Assembly: GCF_013408335.1 (NCBI RefSeq)
Contig: NZ_JACBZR010000001.1
Coordinates: forward strand, 3,162,001-3,226,000
DNA: 64,000 nucleotides
Direction of reading: 5' to 3'
Origin: Nocardioides panzhihuensis
GTDB taxonomy: Bacteria > Actinomycetota > Actinomycetes > Propionibacteriales > Nocardioidaceae
Shown here: positions 53,779-62,065 of the stretch, piece after piece
How positions within the stretch are numbered: position 1 is the stretch's first letter
Layout: each line of letters begins with the position of its first letter
Made by a program: the position numbers and the translations under genes
Notes under the pieces: generated by a model
Seen by the model: only the letters and a program-made list of their open reading frames with translations
Told to the model about the DNA's origin: nothing
The model's database searches: none

Positions 53779-53802
53779 CGCGGTCGGCCCGGGCCGACCG
53801 CG
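53779..53802. repeat. Perfect 24-bp palindrome in the LPXTG leader
   Basis: CGCGGTCGGCCC directly followed by its complement GGGCCGACCGCG. No loop and no T-run, so a terminator is less likely than a protein site or an RNA structure in the 5' leader. Confidence 0.55.
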
Positions 53803-53893
53803 ACAGGCATCTCTGTCCGCCCGCCCCGTCTCGGGTGCCTCAGCCCTGCTCACCACAGGCACGGACCGCCACAACCCATGAAGGAACCAACCC

Positions 53894-55201
53894 ATGAACA
53901 TGCACAGCTCCACCAAGATCGGCCTTGCGGCTGTAGCCGTTGCCGGAGTCGCCTCGGTCGTCGCAGCCCCTGGGGCTCAGGCCGCGCAGGACTGCAAGAC
54001 GACCACCGTGACCTCTCAGGTCAAGGTCGCCGACGAGAAGAAGACCACCGAGGTCACGCCTGCGGTCACGCACGTGGAGCACACCGACGCGGTGTCCCAC
54101 GAGGAGTCCCGCTTCTCGACGGTGGTCAAGGGTGAGAGCCACGAGGCTGTCACCGAGGACCAGTTCCGCAACTCGGTCTACACCCGGACCTACACGCCCG
54201 GCACCGCCGCGGTGACCGACACCATCGAGCACCCGGCTGAGACCCGCACGGTCGAGCACCCGGCCGAGACTCACACGGTCGAGCACCCGGCCGAGACGCA
54301 CGTCGTCCACCACGAGGCGGTCACCCACGAGGAGACTCGCGTCCAGGACCGTGGCTACGCCTACAAGCAGAAGCAGACCGGCAAGGTCCGCTACCTGGAC
54401 ACGCCGGGCTGGAACGGCGAGGACGAGCACGGCGACAAGGGCTGGGTCCGCTTCGCCGAGGGCGACCTGACCGAGACCGTCACCGTCGTGGACGTGGCGG
54501 CGTGGGACGAGATGGTCGTGGACAAGGAGGCCTGGACCGAGACCGTAGTGGACAGGGAGGCCTGGACCGAGACCGTAGTGGTCAAGGAGGCCTGGACCGA
54601 GACCATCGTGGTCGAAGAGGCCACTTCTGCCGTCTTCGGCCCGTGGCAGTGGGACCGCTTCACCACCTGGACCACCACGTCGGGCACCCCGGCCGATGAG
54701 GACGGTCAGGACGGCGATGACAACCCCCTGAACCTGTCCCAGATCGGCGAGCAGTACGCGCAGACCGTGATCACGAAGGAGGCCCACACCGATCTCGACG
54801 CCACGCTCTACTTCGTCGAGGACGGTGAGCCGACCACGAACCTGGCCGACGCATCCTGGACCGCCGACGAGCCTGCGGGTTGGGACCTGGTCGACACCCG
54901 CACGGTGGAGGACAGCGCAGCATCGGACGTCACCGTGGTGGACTCGCCTGCCTCTTCGGTCACGGTCGTCATCCCGGCTGTCTACGAGACCAAGACCAAC
55001 GAGTCGGAGAAGTGCGCGGCGGTCGTCAAAGACGCCAGCACCAAGGCCGCCTCCGAGGTCCCGAGCCGGATCGATGCCGGTCTGGCTGGGAACCTGCCGA
55101 ACACGGGCGGTCCGAACGGAGTGCTCCTCGCCGCCGGCGGGCTGCTGGTCAGCATCGGGGGCATCGGGTCCTTCCTCGCCCGTCGCCGGAGGAACGCCTG
55201 A
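53894..55201 (+). CDS. LPXTG cell-wall-anchored repeat protein
   Basis: 435 aa. Signal peptide 1-31 (hydrophobic LAAVAVAGVASVVAAPG, cleavage after AQAA). Repeats: three 9-residue units [I/V]EHPAET[R/H]x coded by 54224-54304, and three 10-residue units with KEAWTETVV coded by 54521-54610. Sorting signal: LPNTG at 401-405, a hydrophobic stretch (VLLAAGGLLVSIGGIGSFLA) and the tail RRRRNA. Thr/Val/Glu-rich, His-containing repeats could bind metal or stay extended. No sortase gene lies in the window. AAGGAA precedes the ATG. Function unknown. Confidence 0.85.
   Translation: MNMHSSTKIGLAAVAVAGVASVVAAPGAQAAQDCKTTTVTSQVKVADEKKTTEVTPAVTHVEHTDAVSHEESRFSTVVKGESHEAVTEDQFRNSVYTRTYTPGTAAVTDTIEHPAETRTVEHPAETHTVEHPAETHVVHHEAVTHEETRVQDRGYAYKQKQTGKVRYLDTPGWNGEDEHGDKGWVRFAEGDLTETVTVVDVAAWDEMVVDKEAWTETVVDREAWTETVVVKEAWTETIVVEEATSAVFGPWQWDRFTTWTTTSGTPADEDGQDGDDNPLNLSQIGEQYAQTVITKEAHTDLDATLYFVEDGEPTTNLADASWTADEPAGWDLVDTRTVEDSAASDVTVVDSPASSVTVVIPAVYETKTNESEKCAAVVKDASTKAASEVPSRIDAGLAGNLPNTGGPNGVLLAAGGLLVSIGGIGSFLARRRRNA
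54224..54304 (+). repeat. Three tandem 27-nt repeats
   Basis: Units at 54224-54250, 54251-54277 and 54278-54304 coding EHPAET-type 9-residue repeats of the LPXTG protein. Confidence 0.85.
54521..54610 (+). repeat. Three tandem 30-nt repeats
   Basis: Units at 54521-54550, 54551-54580 and 54581-54610; each contains GAGGCCTGGACCGAGACC and codes a 10-residue EAWTET repeat. Near-identity at DNA level shows recent expansion. Confidence 0.9.
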
Positions 55202-55230
55202 CTCACCAGAAGAATCTGCGCCGCCACCGG

Positions 55231-55989
55231 TCACTGAGCTCTGCTGCCGGCGACTCGCGCCCAGGAGCTGGGGGTCTGGCCGAACTGGCGGCGGAAGGCA
55301 CGACCGAACGTACCGACCTCGCTGAACCCGCTGGCGCGGCAGGCGTCGGAGACCGCGACTCCGCGGGCGAGCAGCGTGCTGGCGAACTCGAGGCGGGCAC
55401 GTCGGATCTCGGCCGCGGGCGAGCGACCGTCCTCGGCCAGCAGAGCCTGGACCGAACGTACGGACACGTGCAGCTCAGAGGCGAGGTCGGCCGCGGTGAA
55501 CTCCGGATCCCGGAACCGCTCGCGCACACATTGGTCCACCGCTGTGCGGAGGGCGTCGCGCGTGATGATGTCGACCTCGTCGACCGCGAATCCGGGGGCG
55601 GCGGGGGCAAGGGCGAAGGAGAGCAGCCTGGCCCCGGCCGTACCGACGGAGCGGGTGGACCAGGCGACCGGTAACGGTCGGCCCTGGCGGGTGAAGAACC
55701 ACTCCGGTGCAGTGGCCGCGGACGACCCCGGGCGGTCGAGAATCGGGCAGGCCTCGGAGGGGTACGCGGTCCCATCGGGCCGGTGATCGTGCAGGGTCTC
55801 ATGGCTGGGCGAACCGATGATCTCGTCGGCCGAGCTGTAGCCGAGCAGGGACAGCGCGGCTTGATTGGCCAGCTGGACGGTCCCGTCGGCACCGATCACC
55901 CACAGCGCGGTGGGTGTCACGTTGACCACCGCGGCCAGCAGGCCGTCGTCGAGCTCGGGCCTCGGTTTCCCCTGGCGCAGCGGTTCCAT
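55231..55989 (-). CDS. PAS-domain AraC-family regulator
   Basis: 252 aa. PAS domain at about 18-125 (VVNVTPTALWVIGADGTVQL, AALSLLGYSSADEIIG, then PEWFFTRQGRPLPVAW); AraC HTH at about 145-245 (FTAADLASELHVSVRSVQAL, VSDACRASGFSEVGTFGRAF, RRQFGQTPSSWAR). Divergent from the channel-cyanase operon and probably its activator, sensing a ligand through the PAS domain. Its last bases are duplicated at 53467-53493. Confidence 0.85.
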   Translation of the reverse strand: MEPLRQGKPRPELDDGLLAAVVNVTPTALWVIGADGTVQLANQAALSLLGYSSADEIIGSPSHETLHDHRPDGTAYPSEACPILDRPGSSAATAPEWFFTRQGRPLPVAWSTRSVGTAGARLLSFALAPAAPGFAVDEVDIITRDALRTAVDQCVRERFRDPEFTAADLASELHVSVRSVQALLAEDGRSPAAEIRRARLEFASTLLARGVAVSDACRASGFSEVGTFGRAFRRQFGQTPSSWARVAGSRAQ

Positions 55990-56220
55990 CCGTTCTCACC
56001 CTTTCGCCTCGTCGCACCAGGTTCGCCCGTCCCTGTTTCACCTCGGTCCTCCTGCCTGTGTCGCTCCGGTTAACCGAGGCCGGTGGCGCGCAGATCGCCG
56101 AGGATCGTGCGCGGATGGCCTATTCGGATCGTCGTCTCGGGTGGTGGCATGGGGCCGTGGGTCAACGGCGATCCGAGGTTCCAGTCATACGTGCCCACCT
56201 CGTCCCCCAGGAGGCGACCC

Positions 56221-57075
56221 ATGTCCTACGTGAGCCCGAAGGAGCTCGCCGGCCGCATCGTCAGCTCCGGTGAGTCCAAGGTCTTCATGTCGACCAGAGA
56301 TACGTTGATCCGTGCCTACATGGCGGGAGCGATCTTGGCGCTGGCGGCCGCGTTCGCGGTCACCATCGGCGCCAAGACCGGCGAACCGCTCATCGGCGCG
56401 GTGCTCTTCCCCGTCGGCTTCTGCATGCTCTATCTGCTCGGCTTCGACCTGCTGACCGGCGTCTTCACCTTGGTTCCGCTGGCCTGGCTGGACCGGCGTC
56501 CCGGCGTCACGTTCGGCGCGATGATGCGCAACTGGGGCCTGGTCTTCGTCGGAAACCTCGCCGGCGCTCTGACCACGGCGGTGATGATGGCGATCTACTT
56601 CACCTACGGCTTCTCCGTCGAACCCGACGCGGTCGGCCAGGCGATCAGCGCCATCGGCGAGGGCCGGACGCTGGGCTACGCCGATCACGGGGCCGCGGGG
56701 ATGCTGACCCTCTTCGTACGCGGCGTGATGTGCAACTGGATGGTCTCCACAGGCGTCGTCGGAGCGATGATGTCCGACAGTCTCCCGGGCAAGGTGATCG
56801 CGATGTGGATGCCGATCATGGTCTTCTTCTACCTGGGCTTCGAGCACTCGGTCGTCAACATGTTCCTCTTCCCCTCGGGGCTGATGCTCGGCGGCGACTT
56901 CACCGTCGTCGACTACCTGATCTGGAACGAGATCCCGACCGTCCTGGGAAACCTGGTCGGCGGCCTGACCTTCGTCGGCCTGGTCATCTACGCCACCCAC
57001 CACCGAACCGGCTCGGAGCGTGCGCGTCCCGAGCCGATCCCGCGTACCGACTCAACCGTCTCGAACGAGGTGTGA
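56221..57075 (+). CDS. Formate/nitrite transporter family channel
   Basis: 284 aa, six membrane helices as in FocA/NirC: MAGAILALAAAFAVTIGAKT, LYLLGFDLLTGVFTLVPL, WGLVFVGNLAGALTTAVMM and VGAMMSDSLPGKVIAMWMP. The ATG at 56221 has AGGAGG at good spacing; the open frame to 56083 has no support. Four nt before the cyanase gene. Such channels move small anions; the context suggests cyanate, bicarbonate or nitrite. Confidence 0.88.
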   Translation: MSYVSPKELAGRIVSSGESKVFMSTRDTLIRAYMAGAILALAAAFAVTIGAKTGEPLIGAVLFPVGFCMLYLLGFDLLTGVFTLVPLAWLDRRPGVTFGAMMRNWGLVFVGNLAGALTTAVMMAIYFTYGFSVEPDAVGQAISAIGEGRTLGYADHGAAGMLTLFVRGVMCNWMVSTGVVGAMMSDSLPGKVIAMWMPIMVFFYLGFEHSVVNMFLFPSGLMLGGDFTVVDYLIWNEIPTVLGNLVGGLTFVGLVIYATHHRTGSERARPEPIPRTDSTVSNEV

Positions 57076-57079
57076 ACAG

Positions 57080-57533
57080 ATGACCGAGCCCATCTTGAGC
57101 AAGACGGAGGCCGCCGCGGCGGTCACCTCCGCCCGGTCACGTGCCGGGATCACCTGGGCCCAGATCGCCGAGCACGTCGGCCGTGCGCCCGTGTGGACGA
57201 CCGCCGCCCTGCTCGGCCAGCACCCCATGAGCGCCGCCGAGGCGAAGGCGGCCGGCGAGCTGCTCGGCCTCGAGCCCGAGGTCGTCGAGGCCCTGCAGGT
57301 CCAGCCCTACCGGGGTGCGGCATCCGGCGTGGCGTCCGATCCCACGATCTACCGGTTCCACGAGGGCCCTGGCCGTCTACGGTCCTGCGCTCAAGGAGCT
57401 GATCCACGAGGAGTTCGGCGACGGCATCATGAGCGCGATCAACTTCAAGGTCGACATCGCTCGCCGCTCCGACCCCGGCGGCGACCGGGTGGTGGTCACC
57501 TTCGACGGGAAGTTCCTCGACTACAACTGGTGA
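57080..57533 (+). pseudogene. cynS: Cyanase with a 1-nt insertion
   Basis: Both halves of cyanate hydratase are present: an N-terminal helical domain ([36 protein letters not shown]) in frame one, and [30 protein letters not shown] and [12 protein letters not shown] in frame two. An extra G in GAGGGCC at 57364-57366 breaks the frame just after DPTIYRFHE, which holds the catalytic Arg and Glu; the catalytic Ser (MSAIN) is in the second frame. The corrected protein would be 150 aa, near the family length of 156. Reaction: cyanate plus bicarbonate to ammonia and CO2. A recent loss or a sequencing error. Confidence 0.88.
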
Positions 57534-57545
57534 GGACCCTCACCG
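57530..57545. other. Short hairpin at the cyanase stop
   Basis: GGTGAGG-AC-CCTCACC overlaps the cyanase stop codon. A copy lies in the scar at about 53554-53569. Confidence 0.55.
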
Positions 57546-57556
57546 GGTATGCCCGG

Positions 57557-57592
57557 TGTCCCGGGCGAACGAATTTTCGTTCGCCCGGGACA
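57557..57592. terminator. Bidirectional terminator hairpin
   Basis: Perfect 17-bp arms, TGTCCCGGGCGAACGAA and TTCGTTCGCCCGGGACA, with two bases between. It sits between the converging cyanase and POT transporter genes. Confidence 0.85.
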
Positions 57593-57619
57593 GCCGTTCG
57601 TACGCGTACTTCGACGAGC

Positions 57620-59089
57620 TCAGTGCACGCCGGCCATCAACCGGCGGATGGGCCGGTTGCCGATGAGCAGCACGACACCGACGACCACGGAGGCGAGCCC
57701 GACCCACCAGAAGAACGCGCTGTCGTCGTTGACGTCGTAGAAGGCGGCCAGCCGTCCCGACATCGCGGTCCCGAGGGCGATCGAGAGGAAGAAGAGGGCC
57801 ATCATCTGGGTTCGGAAGCGCTGCGGGGCGAGCTTGGTGGCCAGAGAGAGGCCGACCGGCGAGAGGAGCAGCTCGGCGAGGGTGAAGAGCAGCAGGATGA
57901 ACGCCAGGCCGACCAGCGGCACCGAGTGTGCGCCGCTCGGCATCAGCAGGAACACCCAGAACGCGATGCCCATCACGATGTTGCCGATCGCGAACTTCAC
58001 CGGCGTCGAGGGCTGACGGGGGCCGAGCTTGGTCCACACCGCCGCGAAGACACCCGAGAGCAGGATGATGAAGACCGGGTTGATCGAGTTCACCCACGAG
58101 ACCGGCATCTCCCAGCCGAAGATGTCACGATCCAGGCGCTGGTCTGAGTAGACCACCATCACGGTGAACTGCTGCTGGTAGAGCGACCAGAAGACCGCGG
58201 AGGCGATGAAGAGGGGAACCATCGCCCACACCCGGCTCCGCTCGATGGCGGTGACCTGGCGGCTGAGCAGGATGACCGCGAAGAGCGCGACCGCAGCGAC
58301 GGAGGCGACGCCGATCACGATGTTGGCCAGTCGCGGCGCGGTGATGACGCCGGTCAGGCAGAGCACCACGATCAGCGCCACGGCGCCGACGGCGATGGCG
58401 ATCCAGCGGCCACGCTCCGAGGCCGGGAGCGGGTTGGGCACGACACGGCTCTCGGCGGGGAGCCTGCTGCGACCCATCGAGTACTGCACCAGGCCGAGGA
58501 TCATGCCGATCGCGGCCAGCCCGAACCCGAAGTGGAAGCCCCACTGCTTCTGCAGGAGCCCGGTCAGCAACGGACCGACCAGCGCACCCAGGTTGATGCC
58601 CAGGTAGAAGAGGGAGAAGCCGGCGTCGCGACGCTCGTCGTCGGGCGCGTACAGCGTGCCGACCAGGGAGGAGGCGTTCGCCTTCACTCCGCCCGAGCCG
58701 AGCGCGATCAGCACCAGGCCGACGCCCACACCGGCGATCCCCGGGATCAGGGCGAGGCCGAGGTGACCGAAGACGACCAGCCAGGCCGAGTAGAAGAGCG
58801 TACGCTCCGCGCCGATCAGGCGGTCGGCGATCCAGGCCGCGATGATCGTGGAGAGATAGACCGAACCGCCGTACGCACCGACGATCCCGAGCGCCACCGT
58901 CTCGCTGATCCCGAGGCCACCCTCGGCCACGGAGTAGTAGAGGTAGATCGCCAGGATGCCCTGCATGCCGTAGAAGCTGAACCGCTCCCACAGCTCGACG
59001 CCGAACAGGTTGGCCAGTACGCGTGGCTGGCCCAGGAAAGACCGGTCGCGGGGATCGTCCGCGTCGGTCTCACTTTGCAGTTGACTCAT
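57620..59089 (-). CDS. POT/PTR-family proton-dependent peptide transporter
   Basis: 489 aa, about 14 membrane helices. The family signature ELWERFSFYGMQGILAIYLY (ExxERFxYY) is at residues 32-51, and the PTR2 motif region GSGGVKANASSLVG near 130 and FSLFYLGINLGALVGPLL near 160. It imports di- and tripeptides with protons. Next upstream gene is an XRE-cupin regulator in the same direction (120-bp gap). Confidence 0.9.
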   Translation of the reverse strand: MSQLQSETDADDPRDRSFLGQPRVLANLFGVELWERFSFYGMQGILAIYLYYSVAEGGLGISETVALGIVGAYGGSVYLSTIIAAWIADRLIGAERTLFYSAWLVVFGHLGLALIPGIAGVGVGLVLIALGSGGVKANASSLVGTLYAPDDERRDAGFSLFYLGINLGALVGPLLTGLLQKQWGFHFGFGLAAIGMILGLVQYSMGRSRLPAESRVVPNPLPASERGRWIAIAVGAVALIVVLCLTGVITAPRLANIVIGVASVAAVALFAVILLSRQVTAIERSRVWAMVPLFIASAVFWSLYQQQFTVMVVYSDQRLDRDIFGWEMPVSWVNSINPVFIILLSGVFAAVWTKLGPRQPSTPVKFAIGNIVMGIAFWVFLLMPSGAHSVPLVGLAFILLLFTLAELLLSPVGLSLATKLAPQRFRTQMMALFFLSIALGTAMSGRLAAFYDVNDDSAFFWWVGLASVVVGVVLLIGNRPIRRLMAGVH

Positions 59090-59209
59090 TACTTTAGGCT
59101 CACAAGATCAGGCGCCTCGGCCAAATCGCGAGCAACGGCATCGCGAGTCCTGTGACAATTGCCACCTGCCCAAGGTGTTGAGGCAGCAGGTTGCTGACGC
59201 TCTCACCCT

Positions 59210-59806
59210 CTAGCTCGAGCTGGGCGCTCTCGGCGCGGCTCGGACGTGAGCGCGTTCGCCCTGCTTGCCGACCAGGCTGAGATATTCGACCGGCCCCGAG
59301 CTCGTGGCTGCGAACCAGTGCGGCGTACGCGTGTCGAACTCCGCTGCCTCGCCGGGCTCGAGGATGAGGTCGTGCTCGCCGAGCACGAGCCTGAGCCTGC
59401 CGTTGAGGACGTACACCCAGTCGTACCCCTCGTGGGTGCGCAGGTCCGGCTCGGCATCGTCGCGGCCGGTGGGGAGGACGAACTTGTACGCCTGGATACC
59501 GCCCGGCCTGCGAGTCAGGGGAAGGATCGTGGAGCCGTCCGCACACGGGATGGCCCGCAGATTGATGCGCGGGTTCCCGGTAGGTGGTGCATCAACGAGC
59601 TCATCGAGCGTGACGCCGTGGGCGCGCGCAAGGGGAAGCAGCTGTTCCAAGGTGGGGCGGCGCAGACCTGCCTCGAGCCGGGACAGCGTGCTGGTCGAGA
59701 TCCCGGTCTCTTCAGACAGATCACTGAGGGTGATGCCGCGACGTTGGCGGAGGCGCTTGAGTCGCGGCCCCAGCGCGTCGAGGGTGCGGTCGGGCGAAGG
59801 GTCCAT
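59210..59806 (-). CDS. XRE-family regulator with C-terminal cupin
   Basis: 198 aa. HTH at about 8-62: LGPRLKRLRQRRGITLSDLS, EETGISTSTLSRLEAGLRRP; cupin at about 110-185 with THEGYDWVYVLNGRLRLVLG and the EPGEAAEFDTRTPHWF strand pair. Such proteins sense a small ligand in the cupin. ATG at 59806; an upstream in-frame ATG at 59833 is possible. It lies between the POT transporter and the divergent MFS gene and could control either. Confidence 0.85.
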   Translation of the reverse strand: MDPSPDRTLDALGPRLKRLRQRRGITLSDLSEETGISTSTLSRLEAGLRRPTLEQLLPLARAHGVTLDELVDAPPTGNPRINLRAIPCADGSTILPLTRRPGGIQAYKFVLPTGRDDAEPDLRTHEGYDWVYVLNGRLRLVLGEHDLILEPGEAAEFDTRTPHWFAATSSGPVEYLSLVGKQGERAHVRAAPRAPSSS

Positions 59807-59920
59807 GTCGACGATTTTGCCATTCAGCAACAACCTTTGCGAATCCGCATTCTCGTGAGCACCATCGACTCATGTGGCCGTCAGACGATGGCCGCGGTGC
59901 AGGTTGTGAAAGGAAATCCA

Positions 59921-61513
59921 TTGAGCACGAACCCACCTGTCTCCGGTGTCAGCCGTGGCGAACCAGTCGACGCGGACGACTCGGCCATCCACGACGCGGG
60001 GCAGCGCCGCGCGATCTTGATCGCGGTCTGCATCGCACTGATGGCCGTGATCGCCTCGGTCACCGGCCTCAACGTCGCCCAGCCCGAGCTCGCCGTCGAG
60101 TTCGACGCCTCGCAGAGCACTGTGCTGTGGTTCATCAACCTCTACACGATCAGTCTCGCCGCCCTGCTGCTGCCGTTGGGCGCACTCGGCGACCGGATCG
60201 GCCGCAAGCCCGTGCTGCTCGTGGGACTGACCGTCTTCGGCGCCGCGAACGTGGCGGCCGGGCTGGCCAACTCCTCTGAGATGATGCTCGCTTCCCGCTT
60301 CGCCTCCGGTGTGGGCGCGGCCATGATCATGCCGGTTACCCTGGCGGTCATCACCTCGACCTTCCCCGAGGAGGAACGCGCCAAAGGCATCGGCGTGTGG
60401 ACCGGCGTGGCCGGCGGTGGCGGCATCCTCGGCATGTACCTGTCCGCCCTGCTCGTCGACGTCGCCACCTGGCGGTGGCTCTTCATGCTGCCGATCGCGC
60501 TCGTCCTGGTTGCGGTCGCAATGATCGTGCGCTCGGTGCCCAACTCACGCGAGCACACCGAGCACCGGTTCGACACGATCGGCTCGGCGACCTCGGTCCT
60601 CGCCGTCCTCGGGCTGATCTTCGCGCTCCACGAGGGTCCGGTACACGGCTGGACCGAGCCCGCGACCATGATCGGGCTGGTCGGTGGCATCCTCGCCGCG
60701 GTCGCCTTCGTCGTCTGGGAGCTGCGCCAGACGGCGCCTCTGCTCGACGTCCGGCTCTTCAGTGAGCGAGGCCTGGCCAGCGGATCGGTCACGCTGCTGG
60801 TGGTCTTCGGGGTGCAGGCTGGGATCTTCGTGGTGCTCTTCCCGTTCCTTCAAGCCGTGCTGGGGTGGTCCGCACTGCGCGCCACGCTGGCGATGATGCC
60901 GATGGCGTTGCTGATGATGCTTGCCTCCGGGCTCGCCCCGAAGGTCGCCTCCCGCGTCGGAGCTCGAGCCACGACGGCTGCCGGCATCTTCCTCGCCGGC
61001 GCCGGACTCGCCTTCATGGCCGGCCTGGTCTCCGTCGAGGGCGGCTACCTCGCGGTCCTGCCCGGCATGCTCTCCATGGGTATTGGCATGGGCCTGTCCA
61101 TGACGCCGTCCACGGAGGCGATCACCAGCTCACTGCCCCGCGAGCGCCAAGGGGTCGCGTCCGCACTCAACGACGTCACCCGCGAGTTCGGCACCGCCCT
61201 GGGAATCGCCCTCCTCGGAGCCATCCTGTCCGCCGGCTACAGGAGCGCGATCGACGATCGTCTTGATGGCGTCCCGGACGACGTCGCGGACACAGCACGC
61301 GAGGGCATCGCGAACGCCGTCGCCGCAGCAGACGGCGCCGGCCCCCAGGCCGGAGCGCTGGTCCGGGTCGCACAGGAATCGTTCGTCGACGGCTGGCAGA
61401 ACGCCATGTGGGCAGGCGCCGCGGTGATGGCCGTCCTGTTCGTCTACATCCTTGCTCGTGGCCCGCAGGATGCCCGCAAGCCAGCCGACGCTGTCACCGA
61501 GGCTCATCGATGA
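59921..61513 (+). CDS. MFS drug exporter (DHA2, 14 helices)
   Basis: 530 aa. Motif A-type LGDRIGRKPVLLVGLTVFG, motif C-type GVAGGGGILGMYLSALL, and VPDDVADTAREGIANAV in the large late loop are typical of EmrB/QacA-type exporters. TTG at 59921 is chosen because AAAGGA lies 6-7 nt before it; an ATG at 59888 is the alternative. Divergent from the XRE-cupin gene; ends about 50 bp before the convergent HxlR gene. Confidence 0.87.
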   Translation: MSTNPPVSGVSRGEPVDADDSAIHDAGQRRAILIAVCIALMAVIASVTGLNVAQPELAVEFDASQSTVLWFINLYTISLAALLLPLGALGDRIGRKPVLLVGLTVFGAANVAAGLANSSEMMLASRFASGVGAAMIMPVTLAVITSTFPEEERAKGIGVWTGVAGGGGILGMYLSALLVDVATWRWLFMLPIALVLVAVAMIVRSVPNSREHTEHRFDTIGSATSVLAVLGLIFALHEGPVHGWTEPATMIGLVGGILAAVAFVVWELRQTAPLLDVRLFSERGLASGSVTLLVVFGVQAGIFVVLFPFLQAVLGWSALRATLAMMPMALLMMLASGLAPKVASRVGARATTAAGIFLAGAGLAFMAGLVSVEGGYLAVLPGMLSMGIGMGLSMTPSTEAITSSLPRERQGVASALNDVTREFGTALGIALLGAILSAGYRSAIDDRLDGVPDDVADTAREGIANAVAAADGAGPQAGALVRVAQESFVDGWQNAMWAGAAVMAVLFVYILARGPQDARKPADAVTEAHR

Positions 61514-61561
61514 CCCATGCCCCGGCCCGTCGAGTCGCAGTCTCGATCTGCCTGACGGCGG

Positions 61562-61945
61562 CTACGACGGTCGGGGCAACAGGTCGGCGTCGCGATGCTC
61601 GACCAGCTCGGGCTGCTCGCGGGCGATGCGGCCGATCCCCCACTGGCCGAGCGGCTCGAGCGCCACGTTGAGGGCGTGGCCGTGCTCGGTCAGCGAATAC
61701 TCCACCCGCGGGGGCACCTCGGCGTACACCTCGCGGTGCACCAGGCCGTCCTGCTCCATCTCCCGCAGGTGCTGGGTCAGCATCTTCTCGCTGACACCGG
61801 GCAGGCCGCGGCGCAGCTCGGCGAAGCGGCGTACGTCGTGCTCGTCGAGCTCCCAGAGGATCAGCCCCTTCCACTTGCCGCTCACCACGTCGAGCGCTGC
61901 GTCGATGCCGCAGATGTAGGGACCGTTTCGGGCCTGCTTCGTCAC
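61562..61945 (-). CDS. HxlR-family regulator
   Basis: 127 aa. Winged-helix signature: CGIDAALDVVSGKWKGLILW, RFAELRRGLPGVSEKMLTQH, LREMEQDGLVHREVYAEVPP and VEYSLTEHGHAL. The Cys in YICGI, as in redox- or aldehyde-sensing HxlR proteins, is near residue 12. GTG at 61945 with AGGAG upstream. Divergent from the imine-reductase-like gene, which it likely regulates. Confidence 0.88.
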   Translation of the reverse strand: MTKQARNGPYICGIDAALDVVSGKWKGLILWELDEHDVRRFAELRRGLPGVSEKMLTQHLREMEQDGLVHREVYAEVPPRVEYSLTEHGHALNVALEPLGQWGIGRIAREQPELVEHRDADLLPRPS

Positions 61946-61973
61946 GGGGGTGCTCCTTACGAACCTTTTGGTA

Positions 61974-61998
61974 AGTACCCCAGTAATTAGTGGGTACT
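61974..61998. promoter_or_regulatory. Candidate HxlR operator
   Basis: AGTACCC-N11-GGGTACT inverted repeat between the divergent HxlR and reductase genes; a second dyad, CTTAC-N10-GTAAG, overlaps at 61956-61975. Confidence 0.6.
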
Positions 61999-62065
61999 CC
62001 CGCGATCCTACGCAAAGTCCGAGGATGGTGCGTACCGATCGAGAACGAGACGAGAGAAGTCCACC

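Larger units (their letters stand above)
53473..53893. other. 421-nt leader region of the LPXTG gene
   Basis: No gene is supported. It holds the recombination scar, a near-perfect palindrome at 53639-53657, and a perfect 24-bp palindrome at 53779-53802. I do not recognise a riboswitch. Confidence 0.6.

Noticed and set aside
53573..53893. Possible cyclic-di-AMP or other riboswitch in the LPXTG leader
   Set aside because: I could not match the conserved core of any riboswitch class; only palindromes are certain.
59246..59920. N-terminal extension of the MFS exporter
   Set aside because: It runs antisense through the XRE-cupin gene and has no hydrophobic segments; a TTG start with a ribosome-binding sequence exists at 59921.
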